The notes: generated from the letters alone by a model not told the origin. A stretch of 64,000 nt of DNA from DASSUW01 sp963774155 (GCA_963774155.1 CAVZDW010000010.1:310001-374000); one strand, 5' to 3'. Counted from the stretch's first letter, positions 26,923 to 34,477 are shown. Numbers and translations: made by a program.

Positions 26923-27287
26923 CTGCTCTCCGACGAGCGCCGCCAGAGGCGCCGTGGCACCCCTTCCCGCTGGTCGAGCTGCTCGTGCTCGCCGGCATCG
27001 TGCTGCTCGTCCTCGGCCTCATCTCATACGACACCGACCGCGGCAAGGCGATGCTCGTCACCGGCATGGTCTTCGGCTCGATCGGGGGGCTCGACACGGC
27101 GCTGCGCGAGCACTTCTCCGGCTACCGCTCACACACGGTCATCCTGGCCGGCGCCCCCGCCGTGGGACTCGCCGCGATCCTGTACTTCGGCGGCGCGCCC
27201 TGGCCCGTCGTCACGATCGCGCCGGTCGTCGGCTTTGCCGTGCTCATCCCGGTGCTCCTGGGCGCCTACCGGCGGCGCGAACGCTGA
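26889..27287 (+). CDS. Small membrane protein, start uncertain
   Basis: About 132 residues if started at GTG 26889, which overlaps the previous gene by 34 bases. The reliable part begins near PWHPFPLVELLVLAGIVLLV, with three or four hydrophobic helices (LVLAGIVLLVLGLI, MLVTGMVFGSIGGL, VILAGAPAVGLAAILYFGG, VTIAPVVGFAVLIPVLLGA) and a basic end RRRER. The phrase LISYDTDRGKAMLVTGMV links helices one and two. It may start at a later GTG/CTG inside the hydrophobic N-terminus. No family recognised; probably co-transcribed with the coiled-coil gene before it. Confidence 0.6.
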   Translation: MAGEDLRGLSVAALRRAPPEAPWHPFPLVELLVLAGIVLLVLGLISYDTDRGKAMLVTGMVFGSIGGLDTALREHFSGYRSHTVILAGAPAVGLAAILYFGGAPWPVVTIAPVVGFAVLIPVLLGAYRRRER

Positions 27288-27308
27288 ACCATTACGCTCC
27301 CGCGTCCT

Positions 27309-27758
27309 GTGAACGAGCCCAAGCGCATGCAGCTCCGCGGTCTGCACCACGTGACCGCCATCTCGGCCGACCTCGACCGGACCGTCGCGTTCTACCGCGA
27401 CCTGCTCGGGCTGCCGATCGTGCACGACGGGCCGTCGGACGACGACCCCAACACCCGCCACGTGTGGTTCGGCGCCCTGCACGGCGGCCCGGGGATGCTC
27501 CTGAGCTTCATGCAGTACCCCGAGCTGCCCAAGGGCACGGTGGGGATCGGGTCCACGCACCACTTCGCACTGGTCGTGGACTCCGCGGAGGAGCAGGAGG
27601 CGTGGCGCGACTACCTGCGCAACCACGGGGTCGAGTGCACCGAGATCTTCGACCGCGGCGCCTTCCGGTCGATCTACGTCCGCGACCCCGACGGCCACAT
27701 CGTCGAGATCGCCACCCGCGGGCCGGGCTTCCCCGGCGCCGGCGGCGCAGCCGCTTAG
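27309..27758 (+). CDS. VOC-family (glyoxalase/extradiol dioxygenase-like) protein
   Basis: 149 residues in one vicinal-oxygen-chelate unit pair. Metal ligands expected in this fold are visible: His in LHHVTAISADLDRTVAFYRD, His in STHHFALVVDS and Glu in DPDGHIVEIATRG. RDLLGLPIVHDGP and SIYVRDPDGHIVE are the usual family phrases. Members include glyoxalase I, fosfomycin resistance proteins and extradiol dioxygenases; the long acidic loop before RHVWFGAL suggests a dioxygenase-like member, but substrate is not determinable. GTG at 27309 lies ten bases after TACGCT, consistent with a leaderless transcript. Confidence 0.85.
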   Translation: MNEPKRMQLRGLHHVTAISADLDRTVAFYRDLLGLPIVHDGPSDDDPNTRHVWFGALHGGPGMLLSFMQYPELPKGTVGIGSTHHFALVVDSAEEQEAWRDYLRNHGVECTEIFDRGAFRSIYVRDPDGHIVEIATRGPGFPGAGGAAA

Positions 27759-27777
27759 CGGCCGCTCCGCCGGCGCC
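27735..27777. terminator. GC-rich hairpin at the end of the VOC gene
   Basis: Arms GGCGCCGGCGG (27735-27745) and CCGCCGGCGCC (27767-27777) are perfect complements, with a nested GCCGC/GCGGC stem inside. It spans the VOC stop codon and is followed by AAAA, not a T-run, so termination would rely on the hairpin alone. It lies between convergent genes. Confidence 0.4.
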
Positions 27778-27791
27778 AAAACCTCCGAGGC

Positions 27792-28142
27792 TTACTGCCT
27801 CCAGGCCAGCTCGGCGACGGTGTAGCCGGGGTCGCCGGCCAGCGTCGCGGCGAGCGCGCGACGCTGACGATCGGTCATCGTGCCGATCGTCTTGGTCTCC
27901 GACATGGGGATCGACGAGAGGAACCGGCGACAGCGCGTCCGGCCCCATCGATGCTGACTCATGAGCAGGTCGCTGATGGTCATGCTCTCGGCCTCCCAAG
28001 GGCAGCCGAGCACGACTTCAGAGGCCGTCGTCTCTCCCTCTGACACCTGCCGCTTGAGCTCGGCACGTGCCAGCCGAACCCGGTTCGCCTGCGCAAGCGC
28101 CCGCATGTGCTGCGCGGCAGGTGCTGTCGCAGTTGCGTTCAT
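27792..28142 (-). CDS. Actinobacterial integration-host-factor-like protein (mIHF-type, H2TH)
   Basis: 116 residues, basic. It follows the mIHF pattern: N-terminal helix with RVRLARAELKRQVSEGETTA, then TISDLLMSQHRWGRTRCRRFL, corresponding to the helix-two-turns-helix DNA-binding region (normally LLxxLPGVGKxRA), and TIGTMTDRQRRALAATL near the end (normally GLGxNQRxALL). The standard GVGK turn is replaced by RWGRT and the linker is shorter, so this is a divergent member or secondary paralogue. mIHF proteins organise the nucleoid and aid phage integration. The ATG at 28142 has GGGGAGG six bases upstream. Confidence 0.75.
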   Translation of the reverse strand: MNATATAPAAQHMRALAQANRVRLARAELKRQVSEGETTASEVVLGCPWEAESMTISDLLMSQHRWGRTRCRRFLSSIPMSETKTIGTMTDRQRRALAATLAGDPGYTVAELAWRQ

Positions 28143-28455
28143 GAAACCTCCCCGCATGGCGAAGCGCACCTTCGTGGTGCATCGCCCCTAGACATTGGAC
28201 AATCTCAACCAGCTGCGGGTCCGGCGCACCGACGACACGACGTAGCCCGACCTTCCGGCGACTCACCGGAACGTCCCTCCAGGCTCACGTCAGTTGTACG
28301 TTCCCTCTCTCACGTCCGAGGCGACGAGCCCACAACCGAGGGCGCAGGCTAGACATCGTCCCGGGTGATGGTCAACCGGTAACCGACCCGAAAATTCGCA
28401 AGAAGCGCCCGATTTCTCAACCTTCACCAAATCACGCGCCAGCGCGGATTCTGTG
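28143..28455. other. 313-bp non-coding gap between mIHF-like gene and spt-like gene
   Basis: No convincing coding frame. It is noticeably less GC-rich than its surroundings (for example GAAAATTCGC and TTTCTCAACC around 28390-28430). It holds a hairpin close to the mIHF-like start (28158-28186, separate entry), and presumably the promoter of that gene and the terminator of the spt-like gene, neither of which I can pin down. I see no repeat, tRNA or riboswitch match. Confidence 0.6.
28158..28186 (-). promoter_or_regulatory. Leader hairpin upstream of the mIHF-like gene
   Basis: A two-part stem (GGCGA/TCGCC and GCACC/GGTGC) closes on a TTCGT-type five-base loop. Its lower edge lies 16 bases from the ATG and close to the GGGGAGG ribosome site, so it could affect translation or transcript stability of the nucleoid-protein gene. 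Structure seen by eye; role inferred. Confidence 0.35.
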
Positions 28456-29709
28456 CTATACGCGAGCGCCGTTCGGCAATGGGCCATGCTCGACCTCGAA
28501 GGCCGTCTTGACCGTTGAGAACGCCTCCAATGCACGGTCGAGGACGGACCGGTCATGGGTCGCCATGACGCTCGTGCGGAGGAGCGCTCCAGCGGGCGGG
28601 ACGGCCGGGTGGAGCGCGACGTTGACGTAGACGCCTGCGTCGTAGAGCGCGCGCCAGAGGAGCACGGCCTTCCAGTCGTCGCCGACCACCACGGGCACGA
28701 TCGGCGTCGTGATCCCGTGCGCGTCGTCGAGCACCTCGAAGCCGAGCCCGCGCAGGCCGTCGCGCAGGTAGCGCGCATTGCCGAGGACGCGGCCGAACAG
28801 CTGCGGGCCCTCGTCGGAGCGGATGATGCGCAGGGCGGCCAGCGCCGCCCCCACGGCCGCCGGCACGGCGGCGGCGGTGAAGAGGAAGGCGCGCGAGCTG
28901 ATGCGCAGGAAGTCGATGACCTCGTGCGAGCCGGCGATGAAGCCGCCGCAGCTGGCCAGCGACTTGGAGAACGTGCCCATGCGCAGGTCGACGTCGGCCT
29001 CGACGCCGAGCAGCTCGGACGAGCCGGCCCCGCGCGCTCCGAGCACGCCGGCGGCGTGCGCCTCGTCGACCATCAGGCGGGCGCCGTAGGCCTTCGAGAG
29101 CTCGACGATGCGCGGCAGGTCGGCGACGTCGCCCTCCATCGAGAACACGCCGTCGACCACCACGAGCACGCCGCCGCCGTCCTCGGCGGCGCGCTGGAGC
29201 ATCTTCTCCAGCTTGTCGAGCCGGCCGTGCCGGAACGGGCGCAGCTTGGCCCGCGAGAGCAGGCAGCCGTCGAGGATCGAGGCGTGGTCGCCCGAGTCGG
29301 CGATCACCGTGTCGCCCGGCGCGAGGATCGTCCCCAGCGTGCCCACGTTGGCCTGGTGGCCGGTGGTGAACACGATGGCCTCCTCGGTCCCCATCCACTC
29401 GGCGAGCTCCCGCTCGAGGTCGAGGTGCAGGTCGATGGTCCCGTTGAGCAGCCGCGAGCCGGTGAGGCCGGTCCCGTAGCGCTCGAGCGCGTCCCGCGCG
29501 CCGGCGATCACGCGCTCGTCGCCCGTGAGCCCGAGGTAGTTGTTGGAGCCGAGCATGATCCGCTCGGCGCCCTCCATCGTCACCACCGGGGCGGCGGCCG
29601 ACTCGAGCCGGCGGAAGTAGGGCAGGAGGTCGGCCTCGCGCGCGGCGCGTAGCTGCTCGCTGCGCTCGTGCCCGCGAACCTTCGCGAAGACGTCGATGGC
29701 GGTCGGCAT
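28456..29709 (-). CDS. spt: Alpha-oxoamine synthase, serine palmitoyltransferase-type
   Basis: 417 residues, PLP-dependent condensation of an amino acid with an acyl thioester. Key parts: SNNYLGLTGD, GTGLTGSRLLNGT, DSGDHASILDG (His142 stacks on PLP), VVDGVFSMEGDVADLP, MVDEAHAAGVLG (Asp215, His218) and the Schiff-base lysine in GTFSKSLASCGGFIAGS (Lys249). The GTFSKSLAS-GGF-AG form is that of serine palmitoyltransferases, whereas BioF and KBL carry different motifs there. Expected reaction: serine plus palmitoyl-thioester to 3-ketosphinganine. Divergent genes 14 bp away encode a bCerS-like acyltransferase and an FA2H-like hydroxylase, supporting sphingolipid synthesis over biotin or threonine metabolism. 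No bio genes are near. Enzyme class firm; substrate inferred. Confidence 0.85.
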   Translation of the reverse strand: MPTAIDVFAKVRGHERSEQLRAAREADLLPYFRRLESAAAPVVTMEGAERIMLGSNNYLGLTGDERVIAGARDALERYGTGLTGSRLLNGTIDLHLDLERELAEWMGTEEAIVFTTGHQANVGTLGTILAPGDTVIADSGDHASILDGCLLSRAKLRPFRHGRLDKLEKMLQRAAEDGGGVLVVVDGVFSMEGDVADLPRIVELSKAYGARLMVDEAHAAGVLGARGAGSSELLGVEADVDLRMGTFSKSLASCGGFIAGSHEVIDFLRISSRAFLFTAAAVPAAVGAALAALRIIRSDEGPQLFGRVLGNARYLRDGLRGLGFEVLDDAHGITTPIVPVVVGDDWKAVLLWRALYDAGVYVNVALHPAVPPAGALLRTSVMATHDRSVLDRALEAFSTVKTAFEVEHGPLPNGARV

Positions 29710-29710
29710 A

Positions 29711-29716
29711 TAGGGT
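29711..29716 (+). promoter_or_regulatory. Extended -10 box for leaderless start of the bCerS-like gene
   Basis: TAGGGT followed by seven bases and then the GTG at 29724. TANNNT at 6-8 bases from a start codon is the layout of leaderless actinobacterial transcripts. The two divergent start codons are only 14 bp apart, leaving no room for a leader with a ribosome site. Confidence 0.45.
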
Positions 29717-29723
29717 CCGTCTC

Positions 29724-30857
29724 GTGTCGCTTGTCGTGCGTCCCGTGCGGGGGCTACGGGACCTACGGAAGTTCATCGACCTCCCGTTCCGGCTGCACTC
29801 TACTTCGCCGGTCTGGGTGCCCCCGCTGCGGCTCGAGCGGTACGCGTTCCTCAATCGCCGCCTCAACGCGTACTTCAAGCACGGGGACGCGCAGCTCTTC
29901 CTGGCCGAGCGCGACGGCCGCGTGGTGGGCCGCATCAGCGCCCAGTACGACGAGGCGTTCAACGCGTTCCACGGGAATCGCGAGGGGATGTTCGGGTTCC
30001 TCGAGTTCGAGGACGAGCCCGACGTCCTGCCCGCCCTGCTCGGCGCCGCCGAGGCCTGGCTGCGGGCTCGCGGGCGCGACCGCATGATCGGTCCCATGGA
30101 CTTCTCGATCAACGACGAGTGCGGCGTGCTCATCGAGGGCTTCGAGCGCGAGCCCATGCTCAAGCAGCCGTGGCACCCGCCCTACTACGCGACGCGCTGC
30201 GAGGAGGCGGGCCTCGGCAAGGCGATGGACCTCCTGATGTGGGAGCTGCACATCTCCGACCGCTCGAGGATGCTGCCGGTCATCTTCAAGCTCGCCGAGG
30301 AGGTCGAGCCGCGGCACGGGATCCGGATCCGCAAGATGTCCCGGCGCAGCCTGCGGCGCGACGTCGACCGCTTCGCCGAGGTCTACAACTCGGCATGGAG
30401 CGAGAACTGGGGCTTCGCGCCGTTCTCCAAGCCCGACCTCGACCAGTACGCCTCCGAGATGCAGCTGGTCTTCGACCACCACTGGTTCATGGTGGCCGAG
30501 ACGGCCGAGGGCGAGACCGCCGCGGTGGCCATCACCGTGCCGGACATCAACCAGGTGCTCAAGCGGATGAAGGGGCGCCTGCTGCCGCTCGGCTGGTGGT
30601 ACTTCCTCCGGCGCGCGAAGTACATGGATCGCGTGCGCGTGGGCTTCCTCGGCGTCAAGCCGGAGTACCAGCACACGGGCATCGCGGCGGCCCTCTACGT
30701 CGAGCACTTCGACATGGCCAACGCCACCCCGCAGAAGTGGGGCGAGATGGGCTGGATCCTCGAGACGAACCGGAACATGAACCGCGCGATGGAGGCCATG
30801 GGCGGCCGGATCGTCCGCCGCTACCGGGTCTACGAGCGGACCATCGCTTCCAATTAG
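29724..30857 (+). CDS. GNAT-superfamily acyltransferase, candidate bacterial ceramide synthase
   Basis: 377 residues. The N-terminal phrase DLPFRLHSTSPVWVPPLRLE, then DAQLFLAERDGRVVGRISAQ, belongs to a widespread family of large GNAT-like proteins. The acyl-CoA site is in the C-terminal half: VRVGFLGVKPEYQHTGIAAALYVEHF (in pieces: FLGVKPEYQHTGIAAALY). The Caulobacter ceramide synthase bCerS was described as a GNAT-type protein, and I believe this is the same broad family, though I cannot align them here. It would N-acylate a long-chain base. It diverges from the spt-like gene and is 26 bp before an FA2H-like hydroxylase. If not a ceramide synthase it is still an acyl-CoA-dependent N-acyltransferase. 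Confidence 0.7.
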   Translation: MSLVVRPVRGLRDLRKFIDLPFRLHSTSPVWVPPLRLERYAFLNRRLNAYFKHGDAQLFLAERDGRVVGRISAQYDEAFNAFHGNREGMFGFLEFEDEPDVLPALLGAAEAWLRARGRDRMIGPMDFSINDECGVLIEGFEREPMLKQPWHPPYYATRCEEAGLGKAMDLLMWELHISDRSRMLPVIFKLAEEVEPRHGIRIRKMSRRSLRRDVDRFAEVYNSAWSENWGFAPFSKPDLDQYASEMQLVFDHHWFMVAETAEGETAAVAITVPDINQVLKRMKGRLLPLGWWYFLRRAKYMDRVRVGFLGVKPEYQHTGIAAALYVEHFDMANATPQKWGEMGWILETNRNMNRAMEAMGGRIVRRYRVYERTIASN

Positions 30858-30871
30858 GGGTGCCTAAGAGG

Positions 30872-30877
30872 TACGGT
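30872..30877 (+). promoter_or_regulatory. -10 box directly before the FA2H-like gene
   Basis: TACGGT lies six bases before the ATG at 30884, the leaderless layout seen at 29711. The intervening TTGGGG could instead act as a weak ribosome site on a read-through transcript from the acyltransferase gene. Confidence 0.4.
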
Positions 30878-30883
30878 TTGGGG

Positions 30884-31504
30884 ATGCAGCGCTCGGATCT
30901 CTTGAAGGCCTCCCCGCCGATGTTCGAGTCGAGATTCCTCGACCGATTCACCCGCGTGCACCCCATGGTGCCCATCCTCATCTACGGTCCCGTCATCGCC
31001 CTGCTGCTCGTGCTCGCGGTCGGCCGCGACGGCTGGTGGGACACCGCCGGGCTCGTCCTCATCGGCTACTGCGTATGGACCCTGTTCGAGTACTGGCTCC
31101 ACCGCATCGTGTTCCACTTCGAGCCCGAGGACGGCATCGGCGCCAAGCTCCACTGGATGATCCACGGCGTCCACCACGACCACCCCAACGACCCGCTGCG
31201 GCTCGTCATGCCGCCGGCCGCCAGCATCCCGCTGGCGATCATCGTCGTCGGGGCGATCTTCCTGGTGGCCGGCACCGTGCACGGGCTCGCCGTGGCCGCC
31301 GGATTCCTCCTCGGCTACCTCGTCTACGACGAGATCCACTACGCCCTCCACCATCACGTGCCCAAGTCGCGCCTGGGCAAGCGGCTGCGCGAGCTCCACA
31401 TGCGCCATCACTTCCAGGACGACGAGAAGGGCTTCGGCATCAGCGCGCCCTACTGGGACATGGTGTTCCGGACCTACTCGCAGCGCCGGGGCGAGGTAGG
31501 TTGA
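30884..31504 (+). CDS. FA2H/SCS7-type fatty acid (ceramide) 2-hydroxylase
   Basis: 206-residue membrane di-iron hydroxylase. The histidine pattern matches the FA2H/Scs7 family: EYWLHRIVFH (His73, His78), HWMIHGVHHDHPNDPLRLVMPP (in order His90, 94, 97, 98, 100 and the family-specific DPLRLVMPP), YDEIHYALHHH (His152, 156-158) and LHMRHHF (His172, 175, 176). Helices lie about 29-46, 54-72, 113-132 and 133-150. The eukaryotic members 2-hydroxylate the fatty-acyl chain of ceramide. No fused cytochrome b5 domain is present, so an external electron donor is needed. The ORF runs in from upstream; the ATG at 30884 is chosen from domain length. Strong family match; ceramide as substrate is inferred from the neighbours. 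Confidence 0.88.
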   Translation: MQRSDLLKASPPMFESRFLDRFTRVHPMVPILIYGPVIALLLVLAVGRDGWWDTAGLVLIGYCVWTLFEYWLHRIVFHFEPEDGIGAKLHWMIHGVHHDHPNDPLRLVMPPAASIPLAIIVVGAIFLVAGTVHGLAVAAGFLLGYLVYDEIHYALHHHVPKSRLGKRLRELHMRHHFQDDEKGFGISAPYWDMVFRTYSQRRGEVG

Positions 31505-31535
31505 CGCACGCGTCCGCCCGAGTCTTCATGCTGTC

Positions 31536-31820
31536 GTGCTCGTGAGCGGACCCGAGGAGTTCGAAGACGACGTCGAGGTGGTCGACGGCCTGCCCGTGGT
31601 GGCCGAGCCGCGCGCGGTCGAGGCCGCCCGCCCGCTGGTGCCCGCCCGCCAGGCCGCGGCGCTCGCCGCCACCGGCTTCGTGGCGGGCGCGGCGACGGTC
31701 GCCGTGGTCCACCGGCGGCGCTCCCGCGTGGCGCGCCGGCGGCGCAAGGCCCGCGGGATCGGCGAGATCATGGCCTCGAACTCCTTTCTCGTCGACGTCC
31801 ACCTGATCAAGCGGTCGTGA
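31536..31820 (+). CDS. Small hypothetical protein with one hydrophobic segment
   Basis: 94 residues from GTG 31536 (GTG 31542 also possible). Acidic start (GPEEFEDDVEVVDG), a hydrophobic alanine-rich stretch (AAALAATGFVAGAATVAVV), then a very basic block (RRRRSRVARRRRKARG-type) and an end reading MASNSFLVDVHLIKRS. This looks like a small membrane or nucleic-acid-associated protein; no family recognised. Its stop overlaps the start of the glycosylase gene by four bases, indicating co-translation. Confidence 0.55.
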   Translation: MLVSGPEEFEDDVEVVDGLPVVAEPRAVEAARPLVPARQAAALAATGFVAGAATVAVVHRRRSRVARRRRKARGIGEIMASNSFLVDVHLIKRS

Positions 31821-32791
31821 CCGACCGCCCGCCCGCCGCGGGCCGCGATCGGCTGGTGGAGGTCCGCGAGGAGGTTCGGCCGGTCTGGCCGTTCCGGCTC
31901 GGCGGAGGCTCGATGGACGGGCTCCTGCGTCGCCGTGGCGCGGCGCTCCAGCGGCTCCTGCGGATCGACGGCGAGCCGGTGCTCGTCGGCATGGTCCAGC
32001 CGGCGCCGGACCGGGTGCTCTACGCGGCGCGGGCCGCGAGCGAGCCGGCCGCCCGCGCGGGGATCGAGCGGATGCGGTTCGCCACCGGCGTCGACGACGA
32101 CCTGCGGCCGTTCTACGACGCGTTTCGCGACGACCCGGTCATCGGCCGCTCGCTGCGCTCGAATCCCGGCCTGCGCGTGCGCCGGGCGCCGCAGCCCTGG
32201 GAGACGCTGCTGGCCGCCATCACCGAGCAGCTGATCGAGCTCGAGCGCGCGATGGTCATCCAGCGGCGGATGATCGCCGCCTTCGGCTACCGCTGCCCGG
32301 ACACCGGCATGCGCGACCCGGCGCCGCCCGCCGTCATCGCCGCGCAGGCGCCGGCCCGGCTCGTGTCGTTCGACCTCGCGCCCAAGCGGGCGATCGCCCT
32401 GCGGCGGGTGGCCGGCGAGGTGGCGAGCGGGCGCGTCGACCTGCAGGCCCACGACTACCGGCGGCTGCTGGCCATCCGCGACATCGGGCCCTGGACGATC
32501 GAGATGCTCGCGCTCCACGGCCAGGGCCGGCTGGACGTGGTCCCGGCCGGCGACCTCGGCTTCATCAAGATCGTCGGGCGCCTCATCACCGGCAACCCGA
32601 AGGCGCGGGCCGACGAGGCCGAGGTCCGCGGCTTCTTCGAGCGCTACGGCGAGTGGAAGGGGCTGGCCGGCGCGCACCTCGTGCAGGCCGCCGGCCGCGG
32701 CCTCATTCCAGACCGGATGTCCCCGGGTCCAGCCCCTCGCCGGGCAGGAACTCGTTGGTCAGCGGCGCGCGGTCGGCCGATGGCTGCTTGA
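31817..32791 (+). CDS. AlkA-type DNA-3-methyladenine glycosylase (HhH-GPD)
   Basis: 324 residues. The helix-hairpin-helix with catalytic loop is clear: RRLLAIRDIGPWTIEMLALH, then VVPAGDLGFIKIVGRL, in which Asp of PAGDLG is the catalytic acid. The preceding PWETLLAAITEQLIELERA matches the glycosylase core (usually AITGQQ). It should excise alkylated bases from DNA. The normal end is expected near EWKGLAGAHLVQAA; the remaining about 30 residues (DRMSPGPAPRRAGTRWSAA) are basic low-complexity and overlap the convergent thiY gene by 89 bases, so the original stop may have been lost. GTG at 31817 overlaps the small upstream gene. Confidence 0.85.
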   Translation: MTDRPPAAGRDRLVEVREEVRPVWPFRLGGGSMDGLLRRRGAALQRLLRIDGEPVLVGMVQPAPDRVLYAARAASEPAARAGIERMRFATGVDDDLRPFYDAFRDDPVIGRSLRSNPGLRVRRAPQPWETLLAAITEQLIELERAMVIQRRMIAAFGYRCPDTGMRDPAPPAVIAAQAPARLVSFDLAPKRAIALRRVAGEVASGRVDLQAHDYRRLLAIRDIGPWTIEMLALHGQGRLDVVPAGDLGFIKIVGRLITGNPKARADEAEVRGFFERYGEWKGLAGAHLVQAAGRGLIPDRMSPGPAPRRAGTRWSAARGRPMAA

Positions 32792-33737
32792 GCAGCCCGT
32801 TCTCGCGCATCCACTCCTCGTAGCGGACCCACTCGGCCTCGTCCTGGAAGCCGAACGGGCGGTCGTCGTCCTCGGGGAAGAAGACCGGCAGCGTGGCCTT
32901 CACGGCGGCCTCCTGGAGCTCGCGGTCGAGCCCGCCGTCGGCCTCCAGGAGCGCGTCGACGCCGGCCTGCGGGCGCTCCCGCAGCAGCTCGTGGCCGCGC
33001 GCCGTGGCGCGCAGGAAGCGGCGCAGACGGCCGGCGCCCGCCTCGGTGAGGTCCTTGCGCCGGGCCACGAAGATCAGCTCGTTGTACGGCGGGACGCCGA
33101 GGTCCTCCATGCGCAGGATCTCCGGCTTGCGGCCGCGGCGCTCGAGGTCGACGCCCTCGTAGTTCCAGAAGGCGCCGAGCGTCGCGTCGACCTGCTTGGC
33201 GAGCATCGCCTGGGTGAGCTTGAAGCCGACGTTGGTCTCCTTGACCGAGCCCGGGTCGACGCCCGCCTCCTCGAGGATCGTGCGCAGGTAGGCGGACTGG
33301 TAGGCGAGGCCGGAGGTCCCGACGCGCTTGCCCTGGAGCTGCTTCGGGTCCGTGACGGCACGGTCGCCGAGCGACATCAGCGAGGTCAGCGGCTTCTGCA
33401 CGAGCGCACCGACGGCCACGAGGTCGGCGCCCTTGTCGCGGGCCAGCAGCAGCTCCGGCTCGTAGGAGATGACGAGGTCGACGCGGCCGGCCTGCAGGAG
33501 CTTGAGCGGCGCCGCGGCGTCCGGCGGGGCCTGGATCTTCACGTCGAGCCCCGCCCGCTCGTACTCGCCGTCGGCCGCCGCCGCGTAGATCCCGGCGTGG
33601 TCGGCGTTCGGGAAGTAGTCGAGCATGAGCGTGAACGACTCCGTCTTGCCCGAGCCGGTGCCGTCGGGCTCCTCCTTCTCGCCGCACCCGGCGAGGAGGG
33701 CGAGCAGGACGGCGAGGGGCAACAGCAGGCGGGTCAT
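32703..33737 (-). CDS. thiY: Thiamine-precursor ABC transporter, substrate-binding lipoprotein (NMT1/THI5-like)
   Basis: 344 residues with lipoprotein signal MTRLLLPLAVLLALLAGCGE (lipobox LAGC). The fold is that of THI5/NMT1-like binding proteins: LMLDYFPNADHAGIYAAAAD, the pyrimidine-binding region, then VISYEPELLLARDKGADLVA, GKRVGTSGLAYQSAYLRTIL and VDATLGAFWNYEGVDLE. ThiY binds formyl-aminopyrimidine (a thiamine pyrimidine salvage precursor). The TPP riboswitch at the head of this three-gene operon makes a thiamine-related substrate very likely. Its ATG overlaps the permease stop by four bases. Confidence 0.9.
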   Translation of the reverse strand: MTRLLLPLAVLLALLAGCGEKEEPDGTGSGKTESFTLMLDYFPNADHAGIYAAAADGEYERAGLDVKIQAPPDAAAPLKLLQAGRVDLVISYEPELLLARDKGADLVAVGALVQKPLTSLMSLGDRAVTDPKQLQGKRVGTSGLAYQSAYLRTILEEAGVDPGSVKETNVGFKLTQAMLAKQVDATLGAFWNYEGVDLERRGRKPEILRMEDLGVPPYNELIFVARRKDLTEAGAGRLRRFLRATARGHELLRERPQAGVDALLEADGGLDRELQEAAVKATLPVFFPEDDDRPFGFQDEAEWVRYEEWMRENGLLKQPSADRAPLTNEFLPGEGLDPGTSGLE

Positions 33738-34477
33738 GGTCCTCCGGTGGATCGGGGCGTCCAGCCGGCGAAGCGGCGCTCGAGCAGCGCGAACGCCCCG
33801 TAGAGGCCGACGGCGAGCAGGAACAGGAGCAGGGTGGCCGCGAAGGCGCGCGCGGTGGCGAGCTGCCCGTTGGCGGTCAGCAGCGCGTGGCCGAGCCCGG
33901 AGTCCGAGCCCGACCACTCCGCGAAGACGGCGCCGATCACCGCCACGGCGGCGGCGATCTTGATGCCGGTGAACGTCGCGGGCAGCGCGCTCGGCAGCTC
34001 GAGCATGCGCAGGGTCTGCCAGCGCGTGGCGTCGAGCGATCTGAGCAGCTTGCGGGCGTCGGGATCGGTGTCGCGCAGGCCGTCGTAGAGGTTGATGGCG
34101 ACCGGGAAGAAGCACACGAGCGCCACGAGCAGCACCTTGGGCGCGAGCCCGAAGCCGAGGACGAGCACGACGAGCGGGGCGATCACCGGCACGGGCACGG
34201 CCTGCGACCCGATGACGAGCGGCCGCAGCGCGCGGCGTGCGTCGGGCGAGACATGCATGGCGATGGCGATCGCGGCGCCGGCCGCGATGGCCGCCGCGAG
34301 GCCGAGCACGACCTCCCAGGTCGTGACCGCGAGGTCGGGGGCGAGCAGGTCGCGATCCGTCCACAGCGCCTCGAGCACCTGGGTCGGCGCGGGGAGGAGG
34401 AGATCGTCGACGCCGCCGGTGCGCACCAGCGCCTCCCAGCCGCCGAGCAGCACGAGCACGATGAGCGCGGCGGTCAT
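33734..34477 (-). CDS. thiX: Thiamine-precursor ABC transporter permease
   Basis: 247-residue inner-membrane permease of the SsuC/TauC/ThiX type with about six helices. The ATPase-contact loop is visible as LLRSLDATRWQTLRMLELPS followed by ALPATFTGIKIAAAVAVIGA, the usual EAA-like motif region. It starts at the ATG at 34477 (MTAALIVLVLLGGWEALVRT), overlapping the ATPase stop by four bases. Riboswitch context assigns it to thiamine precursor uptake rather than sulfonates. Confidence 0.9.
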   Translation of the reverse strand: MTAALIVLVLLGGWEALVRTGGVDDLLLPAPTQVLEALWTDRDLLAPDLAVTTWEVVLGLAAAIAAGAAIAIAMHVSPDARRALRPLVIGSQAVPVPVIAPLVVLVLGFGLAPKVLLVALVCFFPVAINLYDGLRDTDPDARKLLRSLDATRWQTLRMLELPSALPATFTGIKIAAAVAVIGAVFAEWSGSDSGLGHALLTANGQLATARAFAATLLLFLLAVGLYGAFALLERRFAGWTPRSTGGP

